Source of the DNA: Pseudomonas argentinensis
Lineage (GTDB): Bacteria > Pseudomonadota > Gammaproteobacteria > Pseudomonadales > Pseudomonadaceae
Assembly (NCBI RefSeq): GCF_001839655.2
Contig: NZ_CP056087.1
Span: 1,240,001 to 1,304,000 of the forward strand
Direction of reading: 5' to 3'
DNA: 64,000 nucleotides
In this document: positions 1 to 8,525 of the stretch, one piece after another
Position numbering within the stretch: the stretch's first letter is position 1
Layout: the number at the start of each line of letters is the position of its first letter
Notes under the pieces: model-generated
The model's input: the letters and a program-made list of their open reading frames with translations, nothing else
What the model was told of the DNA's origin: nothing
Databases searched by the model: none
Position numbers and translations under genes: made by a program

Positions 1-435
1 GCTGCCGTTGGCGGCGTACATGCCGGAGCGCCTACCTACACCTATACCCGCGGTCCGGATGGCAAGCGCTATGCCTCCGGCGGTGAGGTGAGCATCGATG
101 TCGGCGCGGTCGCCAATGACCCGCAGGCCACCCTGACCAAGATGGAAATCGTCATTCGTGCGGCGCTGGCGCCTGCCGAGCCTTCCGCCCAGGATCGCAG
201 CGTGGCCAGCCAGGCCCAGGCGCAGATGGCAGTGGCGCGCGCCGAGCTGGCGGCCATGCAGCGCAGCGAGGCAGAAGCCCCCCAAGCCTCTGCCGACGAA
301 GACGCCGAAAAAAGCGACGACCCGTCGGTCACATCCGATGCCTCCACGAGTCCGTTCGCGCTTGCGGGCATCAGCCTCTATGCCGCGTCCGCGAACGAGC
401 AGCGGCCATCCGGGTTGCTCGATCTTCACGCTTGA
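1..435 (+). CDS. SprA-type putative metalloprotease, C-terminal part (5' end outside window)
   Basis: The frame is open from base 1 to a TGA at 433-435, so only about 144 C-terminal residues are present. The start contains a YTRGPDGKRYASGGEV stretch followed by a helix with SAQDRSVASQAQAQMAVARAEL. This is the conserved core of the SprA-related putative metalloprotease catalytic family (PF12118), where the helix after the GPDGKxYAxGGEV strand is diagnostic. The tail is acidic and low in complexity. The biochemical role of the family is unproven; it is named from a proposed metalloprotease fold. The next gene is 150 bp downstream behind its own promoter, so this gene is probably its own unit. 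Confidence 0.75.
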   Translation, partial: AAVGGVHAGAPTYTYTRGPDGKRYASGGEVSIDVGAVANDPQATLTKMEIVIRAALAPAEPSAQDRSVASQAQAQMAVARAELAAMQRSEAEAPQASADEDAEKSDDPSVTSDASTSPFALAGISLYAASANEQRPSGLLDLHA

Positions 436-451
436 GCGCCCATACGCGGCC

Positions 452-496
452 TTGACAGTCATTGGGCGTAAACGTATGTTTCAAACATGTGTTTGA
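452..496 (+). promoter_or_regulatory. Sigma-70 promoter with overlapping PsrA-type operator for the first acyl-CoA dehydrogenase
   Basis: TTGACA (452-457), a 17-bp spacer and TATGTT (475-480) form a near-consensus sigma-70 promoter. Directly after the -10 lies the perfect inverted repeat TCAAACATGTGTTTGA (481-496). Its core CAAAC-N4-GTTTG fits the published binding motif of the fatty-acid-responsive TetR-family repressor PsrA. The position at the start point suggests repression relieved by long-chain acyl-CoA. The promoter and palindrome are seen directly; the regulator is inferred. Confidence 0.75.
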
Positions 497-585
497 GAGG
501 AGCGATCTTCTCCCCATGCCCATTCTGCAAACGACCGCCCCCCGGCCATCCCAAACAAAAGAGACCACCCGCAGAGGTACCCGCT

Positions 586-2391
586 ATGCCTGATTACAAG
601 GCCCCCTTGCGCGATATCCGTTTCGTACGTGACGAGCTGCTCGGTTATGACGCGCACTACCAGAGCCTGCCCGGCTGCCAGGACGCCACGCCAGACATGG
701 TCGACGCGATTCTCGAAGAAGGCGCCAAGTTCTGCGAGCAGGTGCTCTCTCCGCTGAACCGCGTCGGCGACACCGAAGGCTGCACCTGGAGCGAATCCGG
801 CGTGAAGACGCCGACCGGCTTCAAGGAAGCCTACAAGCAGTTCGTGGAAGGCGGCTGGCCGAGCCTGGCTCATGATGTGGAGCATGGTGGTCAGGGCCTG
901 CCTGAATCGCTGGGCCTGGCGGTCAGCGAGATGGTCGGCACCGCCAACTGGTCGTGGGGCATGTACCCGGGCCTGTCCCATGGTGCGATGAACACCATTT
1001 CCGCCCACGGCACCGCCGAGCAGCAGCACACCTACCTGACCAAGCTGGTATCCGGCGAGTGGACCGGCACCATGTGCCTGACCGAACCGCATTGCGGTAC
1101 CGACCTGGGCATGCTGCGCACCAAGGCCGAGCCCCAGGCCGATGGCTCCTACAGCATTTCCGGCACCAAGATCTTCATCTCCGCCGGTGAGCACGACATG
1201 GCCGACAACATCGTCCATATCGTCCTGGCTCGCCTGCCCGATGCGCCGGCCGGCACCAAGGGGATTTCCCTGTTCATCGTGCCCAAGTTCCTGCCCGGTG
1301 CCGACGGTGGCGTGGGCGAGCGCAATGGCGTGAGCTGCGGCTCCATCGAGCACAAGATGGGCATCCACGGCAACGCCACCTGCGTGATGAACTTCGATTC
1401 GGCCACCGGCTTCCTGATCGGCCCGCCGAACAAGGGCCTGAATTGCATGTTCACCTTCATGAACACCGCACGCCTGGGTACCGCGCTGCAGGGCCTGGCC
1501 CATGCCGAACTGGGTTTCCAGGGCGCCATCAAGTACGCCCGCGAGCGTCTGCAGATGCGTTCGCTGACCGGCCCGAAAGCACCGGACAAGGCCGCCGACC
1601 CGATCATCGTGCACCCGGACGTGCGCCGCATGCTGCTGACCATGAAGGCCTTCGCCGAGGGCAACCGGGCGATGGTCTACTTCACCGCCAAGCAGGTGGA
1701 CATCGTCAAGTACGCCCAGGACGAGGAGCAGAAGAAAGCGGCCGATGGCCTGCTGGCCTTCCTGACCCCGATCGCCAAGGCGTTCATGACCGAAGTGGGC
1801 TTCGAATCCGCTTCCCACGGCATGCAGGTGTACGGTGGTCACGGCTTCATCAGCGAGTGGGGCATGGAGCAGAACCTGCGCGACTGCCGCATCGCCATGA
1901 TGTACGAAGGCACCACCGGGGTTCAGGCCCTCGACCTGCTGGGCCGCAAGGTGCTGATGACCCAGGGCGAAGCGCTCAAGGGCTTCACCAAGATCGTCCA
2001 CAAGTTCTGCCAGGCCAACGAAGGTAACGAGGCGCTCAAGGCGTTCGTCGGGCCGCTGGCCGCGCTCAACAAGGAGTGGGGCGAAGTCACCATGAAGATC
2101 GGTATGGCCGCCATGAAGGATCGTGAGGAAGTCGGTGCCGCCTCGGTCGACTACCTGATGTATTCCGGTTATGCCTGCCTGGCCTACTTCTGGGCCGACA
2201 TGGCACGCGTGGCGGCCGAGAAGATCGCCGCCGGTGAAGGTGACCAGGCGTTCTACAAGGCCAAGCTGCAGACCGCGCAGTTCTACTACGCACGCATCCT
2301 GCCGCGCACCCGTACCCACGTGGCGGCCATGCTGTCCGGTGCCAGCAACCTGATGGACATGAGCGAAGAGGACTTCGCCCTCAGCTACTGA
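586..2391 (+). CDS. Acyl-CoA dehydrogenase, FadE type (about 600 aa)
   Basis: This 601-aa FAD flavoenzyme should carry out the first step of fatty-acid beta-oxidation, acyl-CoA to trans-2-enoyl-CoA. The start is the ATG at 586, with AGAGG 8 bp upstream and the family N-terminus MPDYKAPLRDIRF; in-frame codons further upstream lie in the promoter leader. The ACAD signature MCLTEPHCGTDLG is mid-protein. The catalytic Glu is probably E441 in YEGTTG, preceded by QVYGGHGF. Residues from about 480 onward match the extra C-terminal domain of long bacterial ACADs (PF12806). A close paralogue lies at 3918-5693. The promoter carries a PsrA-like box, which fits fatty-acid induction. Chain-length preference cannot be read from sequence. 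Confidence 0.93.
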   Translation: MPDYKAPLRDIRFVRDELLGYDAHYQSLPGCQDATPDMVDAILEEGAKFCEQVLSPLNRVGDTEGCTWSESGVKTPTGFKEAYKQFVEGGWPSLAHDVEHGGQGLPESLGLAVSEMVGTANWSWGMYPGLSHGAMNTISAHGTAEQQHTYLTKLVSGEWTGTMCLTEPHCGTDLGMLRTKAEPQADGSYSISGTKIFISAGEHDMADNIVHIVLARLPDAPAGTKGISLFIVPKFLPGADGGVGERNGVSCGSIEHKMGIHGNATCVMNFDSATGFLIGPPNKGLNCMFTFMNTARLGTALQGLAHAELGFQGAIKYARERLQMRSLTGPKAPDKAADPIIVHPDVRRMLLTMKAFAEGNRAMVYFTAKQVDIVKYAQDEEQKKAADGLLAFLTPIAKAFMTEVGFESASHGMQVYGGHGFISEWGMEQNLRDCRIAMMYEGTTGVQALDLLGRKVLMTQGEALKGFTKIVHKFCQANEGNEALKAFVGPLAALNKEWGEVTMKIGMAAMKDREEVGAASVDYLMYSGYACLAYFWADMARVAAEKIAAGEGDQAFYKAKLQTAQFYYARILPRTRTHVAAMLSGASNLMDMSEEDFALSY

Positions 2392-2409
2392 TCGGGCGAG
2401 TGGCAATCG

Positions 2410-2436
2410 AACCGCGGCCTGGTGCCGCGGTTTTTT
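2410..2436 (+). terminator. Rho-independent terminator
   Basis: The stem AACCGCGGC / GCCGCGGTT has a 5-nt loop and is followed by a T tract. It ends the preceding acyl-CoA dehydrogenase transcript. It also argues against a cyclase start at the ATG at 2435, which lies at the end of the T tract. Confidence 0.85.
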
Positions 2437-2530
2437 GTGCCCCTGGGTATACCGGACAGGCGCGGCGTGCGTCGGCAGCCAATTACAGGCAAAATGCCAG
2501 TCTCTTTTTTCGGTCACTGCGGAGCTCGCC

Positions 2531-3823
2531 TTGCCGCGTCTCGTCGCGTTGCGCTTGGGACATTTTCTGCCGGCATTGCTGCTGCTCGGCGGCGGTTTGC
2601 TGGCCGCGACCCTGCCGACCCTGACCGAATTCTTCACCTCGCTGTTCAACGTGTTGCCCACCTCGTTGCTGCTGCTCGGCGGCACCTTCTGCATGGTCTA
2701 CGGCCGTCAGCGCGAGCTGTTCATGTTGCTGGTGCTGTACCTGGGCTACTTCCTGCTCGACGAGCAGGCCGACTACTACCGTGAGTTCGGCCGGGTGCGC
2801 GATGACGCGGCGCTGGTGTTTCACCTCAGCAGCCTGTTGCTGCCGGCGCTCTATGGCCTGTTCGCGCTGTGGCGCGAGCGTACCCACCTGATCCAGGACC
2901 TGGTCGCCCGGGCGGCCGTCCTGCTGGCGGTCGGCGGTGTGGCAGCGGCGTTGGCGCGGCGTTATCCCCAGGGCCTGGAACAGTGGCTTTCGGTGATCCG
3001 CTGGCCGTCCCTGCATGCCGAGTGGATGAGCCTGGTGCAGCTGGCCTACCCGGTGTTCCTGCTGGTGATCATCGCGCTGCTGATCCAGTACCTGCGTACG
3101 CCGCGGCCGGTGCATGCCGTGCAGTTGGTCGGTGCGCTGGCACTGTTCTGGATGCTGCCCAATACCTTCATCCAGCCCCATGCGCTGCAGGTGATGTCCA
3201 GCGTGGTAATGCTGATGATCGTGGTCGGCGTGGCTCACGAGGCCTATCAGATGGCCTTTCGCGACGAGTTGACCGGGCTGCCCGGGCGCCGTGCGTTGAA
3301 CGAGCGCCTGCAGCGCCTGGGGCGCAATTACGTGATCGCCATGGCCGACGTCGATCACTTCAAGCGATTCAACGACACCCATGGCCATGACGTCGGCGAT
3401 CAGGTGCTGCGTGTGGTTGCCGGCCAGCTGCGCAAGGTGGGTGGTGGTGGCAAGGTGTATCGCTACGGCGGCGAGGAATTCACCCTGGTATTCGCCGGCA
3501 AGGACATCGAACAGTGCATGCCGCATCTGGAGGCGATACGCCAGGCGGTCGAGGGTTATCAGATCCAGCTACGCGATCGTCAGCAACGCCCGGCCGACGA
3601 CAAGGTTGGGCGCCAGCGCCGGGCGGGCTCTGGAGCGTCCCAGGTGTCGGTGACGGTGAGCATCGGCGTGGCCCAGCCCAGCGACGCGCATCGCAGCGTG
3701 GAGGAGGTGCTCAAGGCCGCCGACAAGGCGCTCTATGGCGCCAAGAGTGCGGGGCGCAACTGCGTGAGCAGCCAGGTGCAGCGCCGCCGCGGGGCGGTCA
3801 AGCTGAAGGCCGATCCAGGCTGA
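2531..3823 (+). CDS. Membrane-bound GGDEF diguanylate cyclase
   Basis: This 430-aa protein should make cyclic di-GMP from two GTP. About 250 N-terminal residues form a set of hydrophobic membrane segments, rich in LLLLGG and LLVIIALLI stretches, and a GGDEF domain follows. The active-site motif is YGGEEF (residues 312-317), a functional GGDEF variant, with the upstream substrate residues DVDHFKRFND also present. The autoinhibitory I-site RxxD, normally five residues before GGEEF, reads GGGG, so product inhibition is probably lost. The TTG at 2531 is chosen because GGAG sits 6 bp upstream; an ATG at 2435 overlaps the terminator of the previous gene. The gene sits between two FadE paralogues. 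The input signal is unknown. Confidence 0.88.
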   Translation: MPRLVALRLGHFLPALLLLGGGLLAATLPTLTEFFTSLFNVLPTSLLLLGGTFCMVYGRQRELFMLLVLYLGYFLLDEQADYYREFGRVRDDAALVFHLSSLLLPALYGLFALWRERTHLIQDLVARAAVLLAVGGVAAALARRYPQGLEQWLSVIRWPSLHAEWMSLVQLAYPVFLLVIIALLIQYLRTPRPVHAVQLVGALALFWMLPNTFIQPHALQVMSSVVMLMIVVGVAHEAYQMAFRDELTGLPGRRALNERLQRLGRNYVIAMADVDHFKRFNDTHGHDVGDQVLRVVAGQLRKVGGGGKVYRYGGEEFTLVFAGKDIEQCMPHLEAIRQAVEGYQIQLRDRQQRPADDKVGRQRRAGSGASQVSVTVSIGVAQPSDAHRSVEEVLKAADKALYGAKSAGRNCVSSQVQRRRGAVKLKADPG

Positions 3824-3917
3824 CCAATCAGTGGCTGATCGGTCACGACACGACCCTATGTGTCTGAAAAGTTGTTGGGCTAGACTCGGCTTCTGACCGT
3901 GCTTCCGAGGATTTCCC

Positions 3918-5693
<1,776 letters not shown>

Positions 5694-5703
5694 GGTGCGA
5701 GGC

Positions 5704-5727
5704 GCGTGTAGGCGATTGCTTACACGC
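5704..5727 (+). promoter_or_regulatory. GacA upstream activating sequence
   Basis: TGTAGG-CGATTG-CTTACA (5707-5724) matches the GacA element TGTAAG-N6-CTTACA with one mismatch. The symmetry extends by three more pairs (GCG...CGC, 5704-5727). It lies about 45 bp before a TAATCT -10 box (5769-5774), the spacing expected for GacA-activated rsm genes. Confidence 0.85.
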
Positions 5728-5780
5728 GGTTCTGCCTTTGCCCACTATTGGCCTTTGAGCGTCAGGCGTAATCTTCACTT

Positions 5781-5905
5781 CAAGGACTTAGCGCAGGAAG
5801 CGCGCTGAAGCAGACAGGGATATGTGGGAAGGTGCCAGGATGGCGCTCTGATCAAGGATGTCAGAATAGAGTCTGTAAACCCCGCCTCGGCGGGGTTTTC
5901 TTTTT
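5781..5905 (+). ncRNA. rsmY: RsmY-type regulatory sRNA (CsrA/RsmA sponge)
   Basis: About 125 nt between a TAATCT -10 box and a strong terminator (stem AACCCCGCC/GGCGGGGTT, 5878-5897, then T-rich). It holds six GGA motifs (5784, 5796, 5818, 5827, 5838, 5856). Several sit in hairpin loops, for example GCGC-AGGAA-GCGC (5791-5803) and CTGA...AAGGA...TCAG. Unpaired GGA in loops is how Rsm RNAs bind and sequester RsmA/CsrA. With the GacA element upstream this defines a Gac/Rsm sRNA. The block GCGCAGGAAGCGC near the 5' end and the length fit RsmY better than RsmZ. The exact +1 is estimated from the -10 box. Confidence 0.88.
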
Positions 5906-5971
5906 GCGCGCCGAAAATGCGCGTGCGTCGCGGCGGCAAGAGCCCGGTTGGGCCCTTGCGATGGTCCGGCG

Positions 5972-6526
5972 TTATGCGGTCTTTTCCACCCAGGCGGCAA
6001 AGGTGTCGATGTACTTCTGCAGGAAGGGCCTGATGCTGTCGCTGAGCTGGCCGCTTTCGTCGAAGAAGTTGCCCGCACCGCCCAGGTAGGCTTCCGGCTG
6101 CTGCAGCAGCGGCATGTCGAGGAACACCAGCGCCTGGCGCAGCTGGTGGTTGGCGCCGAAGCCACCGATGGCGCCAGGCGAGGCGCTGACCACACCGGCC
6201 GGTTTGCCGCTCAGGGCGCTCTGCCCGTAAGGGCGCGAGGCGACGTCCACGGCATTCTTCATCGGCGCGGGAATCGAGCGGTTGTATTCAGGGGTCACGA
6301 ACAGCACGGCGTCCGCGGCTTTGAGCGCGTTGCGAAAGGTGGTGTAGGCGGCCGGAGCCGGATCGACGTCGATGTCTTCGTTGTAAAGCGGCAGCTCGCC
6401 GATTTCGACGATCTGCAGTTTCAGGTTCTGCGGGGCCAGGTCGGCCAGGGCTAGAGCCAGCTTGCGGTTGATCGACGCCTTGCGCAGGCTGCCGACCAGT
6501 ACGGCCACATTGTAGGTTTTGCTCAT
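5972..6526 (-). CDS. NADPH-dependent FMN reductase (flavodoxin-fold quinone/chromate reductase family)
   Basis: A 184-aa cytoplasmic flavoprotein with one flavodoxin-like domain. The FMN-phosphate loop is GSLRKASINRKLA near the N-terminus, and the family signature TPEYNRSIPAPMKNAVD is mid-protein. Homologues reduce quinones, azo dyes or chromate with NAD(P)H, probably as an antioxidant activity; the natural substrate cannot be assigned here. The start is supported by AGGAGAG upstream. The gene converges on the RsmY sRNA and stands alone. Confidence 0.85.
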   Translation of the reverse strand: MSKTYNVAVLVGSLRKASINRKLALALADLAPQNLKLQIVEIGELPLYNEDIDVDPAPAAYTTFRNALKAADAVLFVTPEYNRSIPAPMKNAVDVASRPYGQSALSGKPAGVVSASPGAIGGFGANHQLRQALVFLDMPLLQQPEAYLGGAGNFFDESGQLSDSIRPFLQKYIDTFAAWVEKTA

Positions 6527-6726
6527 CGAAGCTCTCCTGAAAGGGGTGGAGCAGTTATAGACAGGGCCAGCACACTATAGACGCCGCACGGCGATGCGAA
6601 AGTAGCCGGGGCCATCTAGCTGGCGTCATGGCGGCGCCGGTCGGGCGATTTTTCTTGAACCGGATGTCGCCAGCGCCAGTCGATTGTGGGGTATCGCCCA
6701 GCTGGGCCCACTATAGGACTACCATC

Positions 6727-6885
6727 ATGGATCTGATCCGCATTCTGATCGCCATTCTTCTCCCGCCGCTGGGGGTTTTCCTGCAGGTCGGCTTCGCTGG
6801 CGCCTTCTGGTTGAACATCCTGCTGACGTTGCTCGGTTATTTTCCGGGCATCATTCACGCGGTGTATATCATCGCCAAACGCTGA
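6727..6885 (+). CDS. YqaE/Pmp3 family small membrane protein
   Basis: A 52-aa protein made of two hydrophobic helices: MDLIRILIAILLPPLGVFLQ, then a segment ending NILLTLLGYFPGIIHAVYII. The LPPLGVF and LGYFPGIIHA motifs are the hallmark of the Pmp3/UPF0057 family, linked in other organisms to salt or membrane-potential stress. AGGA lies 8 bp before the ATG at 6727; an upstream in-frame ATG would add an unrelated tail. It is followed by its own terminator. Confidence 0.88.
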   Translation: MDLIRILIAILLPPLGVFLQVGFAGAFWLNILLTLLGYFPGIIHAVYIIAKR

Positions 6886-6901
6886 GTTCCCGCTTCCTTG
6901 A

Positions 6902-6925
6902 AACCGCGCTTCGGCGCGGTTTTTT
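6902..6925 (+). terminator. Rho-independent terminator
   Basis: Stem AACCGCGC/GCGCGGTT with a TTCG loop and a T run, just after the Pmp3-type gene. From here to about 7200 the DNA is AT-richer and shows no gene I can support. Confidence 0.85.
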
Positions 6926-7205
6926 GTTGCCTGAAATTCGCAGGTCTCTTCGCATGCTGTACGACAACTTGCTCGAGTCGTCTTTTTCTGCCGCGCGTTT
7001 TGAAGGCTATCTAAGCGGGTAACAGGCTATTTTGTGGCGGATCGATGTGCTGCCCGATGGTCGGCGGTGGAGGGTATCCATCGTTCCGTATTCAAATTAA
7101 GGTGATGTTTTATATCGATTTATTTGTGATTTTCGTCCGGCTATGGATGCATCGTAATGGCATTTGCACATGTCATATGGAGGAAATTTTCTTCGTTACC
7201 GCTTC

Positions 7206-7262
7206 TTGACAGCGTTTTGGATTGGCGCAATTATCCGTCCATTCGCTGTATGACAACATACA
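7206..7262 (+). promoter_or_regulatory. Promoter and candidate GntR operator of the catabolic/transport cluster
   Basis: TTGACA (7206-7211), 17 bp, then AATTAT (7229-7234) gives a good sigma-70 promoter, with start expected near 7241. Just downstream lies the perfect inverted repeat TGTATG-ACAA-CATACA (7247-7262). The inner CTGTATGACAA fits the FadR-subfamily GntR pattern TNGTNNNACNA at five of six fixed positions. A FadR-type regulator is encoded at the far end of the cluster. Repression from this site is inferred from its position. Confidence 0.6.
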
Positions 7263-7302
7263 TCGAGCCACTCAAAATAATCACAAGATCCAAGGCGCGT
7301 TC

Positions 7303-8457
7303 ATGAAGATCACCCAGGTCAACGTCGAGGTTTTCACCTATCCCACCCGCCGCAGCGTCGATGCGGCCGGCCATGCCCACCCGGGCGAAGAGTCCCTGGC
7401 CAGGATGGCCATGCTGCGCATCGCCACCGAAGACGGCGTTGAAGGCTATGCCTTTGGCGCGCCCGAGCTGATTCGCCCGCACGTCATCGACAGCTTCGTG
7501 CGCAAGGTGCTGGTCGGCCAGAACGCCCTGGATCGCGAGAAGATCTGGCAGGATCTCGCCCACTGGCAGCGCGGCAGCGCCAGTCAGTTGACCGACCGCG
7601 CCCTGGCGCTGGTCGAGCAGGCGCTATGGGATTGGGCAGGGCGCAGGTTCAAGCAGCCGGTGCACAAGCTGATTGGCGGCTACCGCGACAAGGTGCTCGC
7701 CTACGGCTCCACCATGTGCGGCGACGACCTGCCAGGCGGCCTGTCGACGCCGGAAGAATACGGCCGCTTCGCCGAGCAACTGGTCGCCCGTGGTTACAAG
7801 GCGATCAAGCTGCACACCTGGATGCCGCCGATCTCCTTCGCGCCGGATCCGAAGATGGACGTGCGCGCCTGCGCCGCGGTGCGCGAGGCGGTTGGCCCGG
7901 ATATCGCCCTGATGCTCGATGGCTACCACTGGTACAGCCGCACCGACGCCCTGTACATCGGGCGTGAGCTGGAGAAACTGGATTTCGCCTGGTTCGAGGA
8001 GCCGATGATGGAAGAGTCCGCCGAGTCCTACGCCTGGCTGGCGGCCAACCTCGACATCCCGGTGCTGGGCCCTGAGTCGCTCGGCGGTAAGTACATGAGC
8101 CGTGCCAGCTGGGTCGGGCAGGGCGCCTGCGACATCCTGCGCGCCGGCGTGGCCGGGGTCGGTGGTATCGCGCCGTGCCTGAAGGTCGCTCACCTGGCCG
8201 AAGCCTATGGCATGCATTGCGAGATCCATGGCAACGGCGCCGCCAATCTGGCGGTGGTCGGGGCGATCAAGAATTGCGACTGGTACGAGCGCGGCCTGCT
8301 GCACCCCTTCCTCGAGTACGACGACGTGCCGGCCTACCTGAACAGCATCGTCGACCCGATGGACCGCGACGGCTACGTGCAGCTGCCGGATCGCCCGGGC
8401 CTGGGCGAGGACATCAACTTCGCCTACATCGAGACCAACACCGTCGACCGCTACTGA
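7303..8457 (+). CDS. Mandelate racemase/enolase superfamily enzyme (probable sugar-acid dehydratase or epimerase)
   Basis: A 384-aa protein with the N-terminal capping domain and TIM barrel of the enolase superfamily. Visible active-site residues are K169 and H171 (IKLH, second strand), the metal ligands D206 (LMLDGYHWY), E232/E233 (WFEEPM) and E258 (LGPES), and H309 (CEIHGNG). The place where mandelate racemase-like enzymes hold the dyad Asp (usual text QPD before V-GG) reads RAG, G282, so the general base seems altered. The ATG at 7303 matches the family start MKITQVNVEVF; upstream in-frame codons fall in the operator. It is the first gene of an operon with an ABC importer, so it probably acts on the imported compound. 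The substrate is not deducible. Confidence 0.8.
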   Translation: MKITQVNVEVFTYPTRRSVDAAGHAHPGEESLARMAMLRIATEDGVEGYAFGAPELIRPHVIDSFVRKVLVGQNALDREKIWQDLAHWQRGSASQLTDRALALVEQALWDWAGRRFKQPVHKLIGGYRDKVLAYGSTMCGDDLPGGLSTPEEYGRFAEQLVARGYKAIKLHTWMPPISFAPDPKMDVRACAAVREAVGPDIALMLDGYHWYSRTDALYIGRELEKLDFAWFEEPMMEESAESYAWLAANLDIPVLGPESLGGKYMSRASWVGQGACDILRAGVAGVGGIAPCLKVAHLAEAYGMHCEIHGNGAANLAVVGAIKNCDWYERGLLHPFLEYDDVPAYLNSIVDPMDRDGYVQLPDRPGLGEDINFAYIETNTVDRY

Positions 8458-8466
8458 TACATCGCT

Positions 8467-8488
8467 GCGCAGCCGAACGCGGCTGCGC
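8467..8488 (+). promoter_or_regulatory. Intercistronic hairpin
   Basis: Perfect 8-bp stem GCGCAGCC/GGCTGCGC with a 6-nt loop, between the enzyme gene and the first binding-protein gene, without a proper T run. It could be a weak terminator or an mRNA processing/stability element that sets different levels of enzyme and binding protein. Confidence 0.4.
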
Positions 8489-8525
8489 TGTTCTGAGAGT
8501 CGAATAACTATAAGAAGGCTATCTC

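Noticed and set aside
2435..2530. ATG start for the diguanylate cyclase at 2435
   Set aside because: It falls in the T tract of the upstream terminator and gives a non-conserved tail; the TTG at 2531 has GGAG 6 bp upstream.
481..2694. Minus-strand open frame of more than 700 codons across the first acyl-CoA dehydrogenase
   Set aside because: It is the antisense shadow of a high-GC gene; its protein is His/Gly/Ala/Val rich with no family match. Similar shadows over 3843-5687, 11290-12768 and 34092-36179 are rejected for the same reason.
3820..3844. Terminator after the diguanylate cyclase
   Set aside because: TGACCAATCAG/CTGATCGGTCA can pair, but there is no T run and one mismatch; too weak to list.
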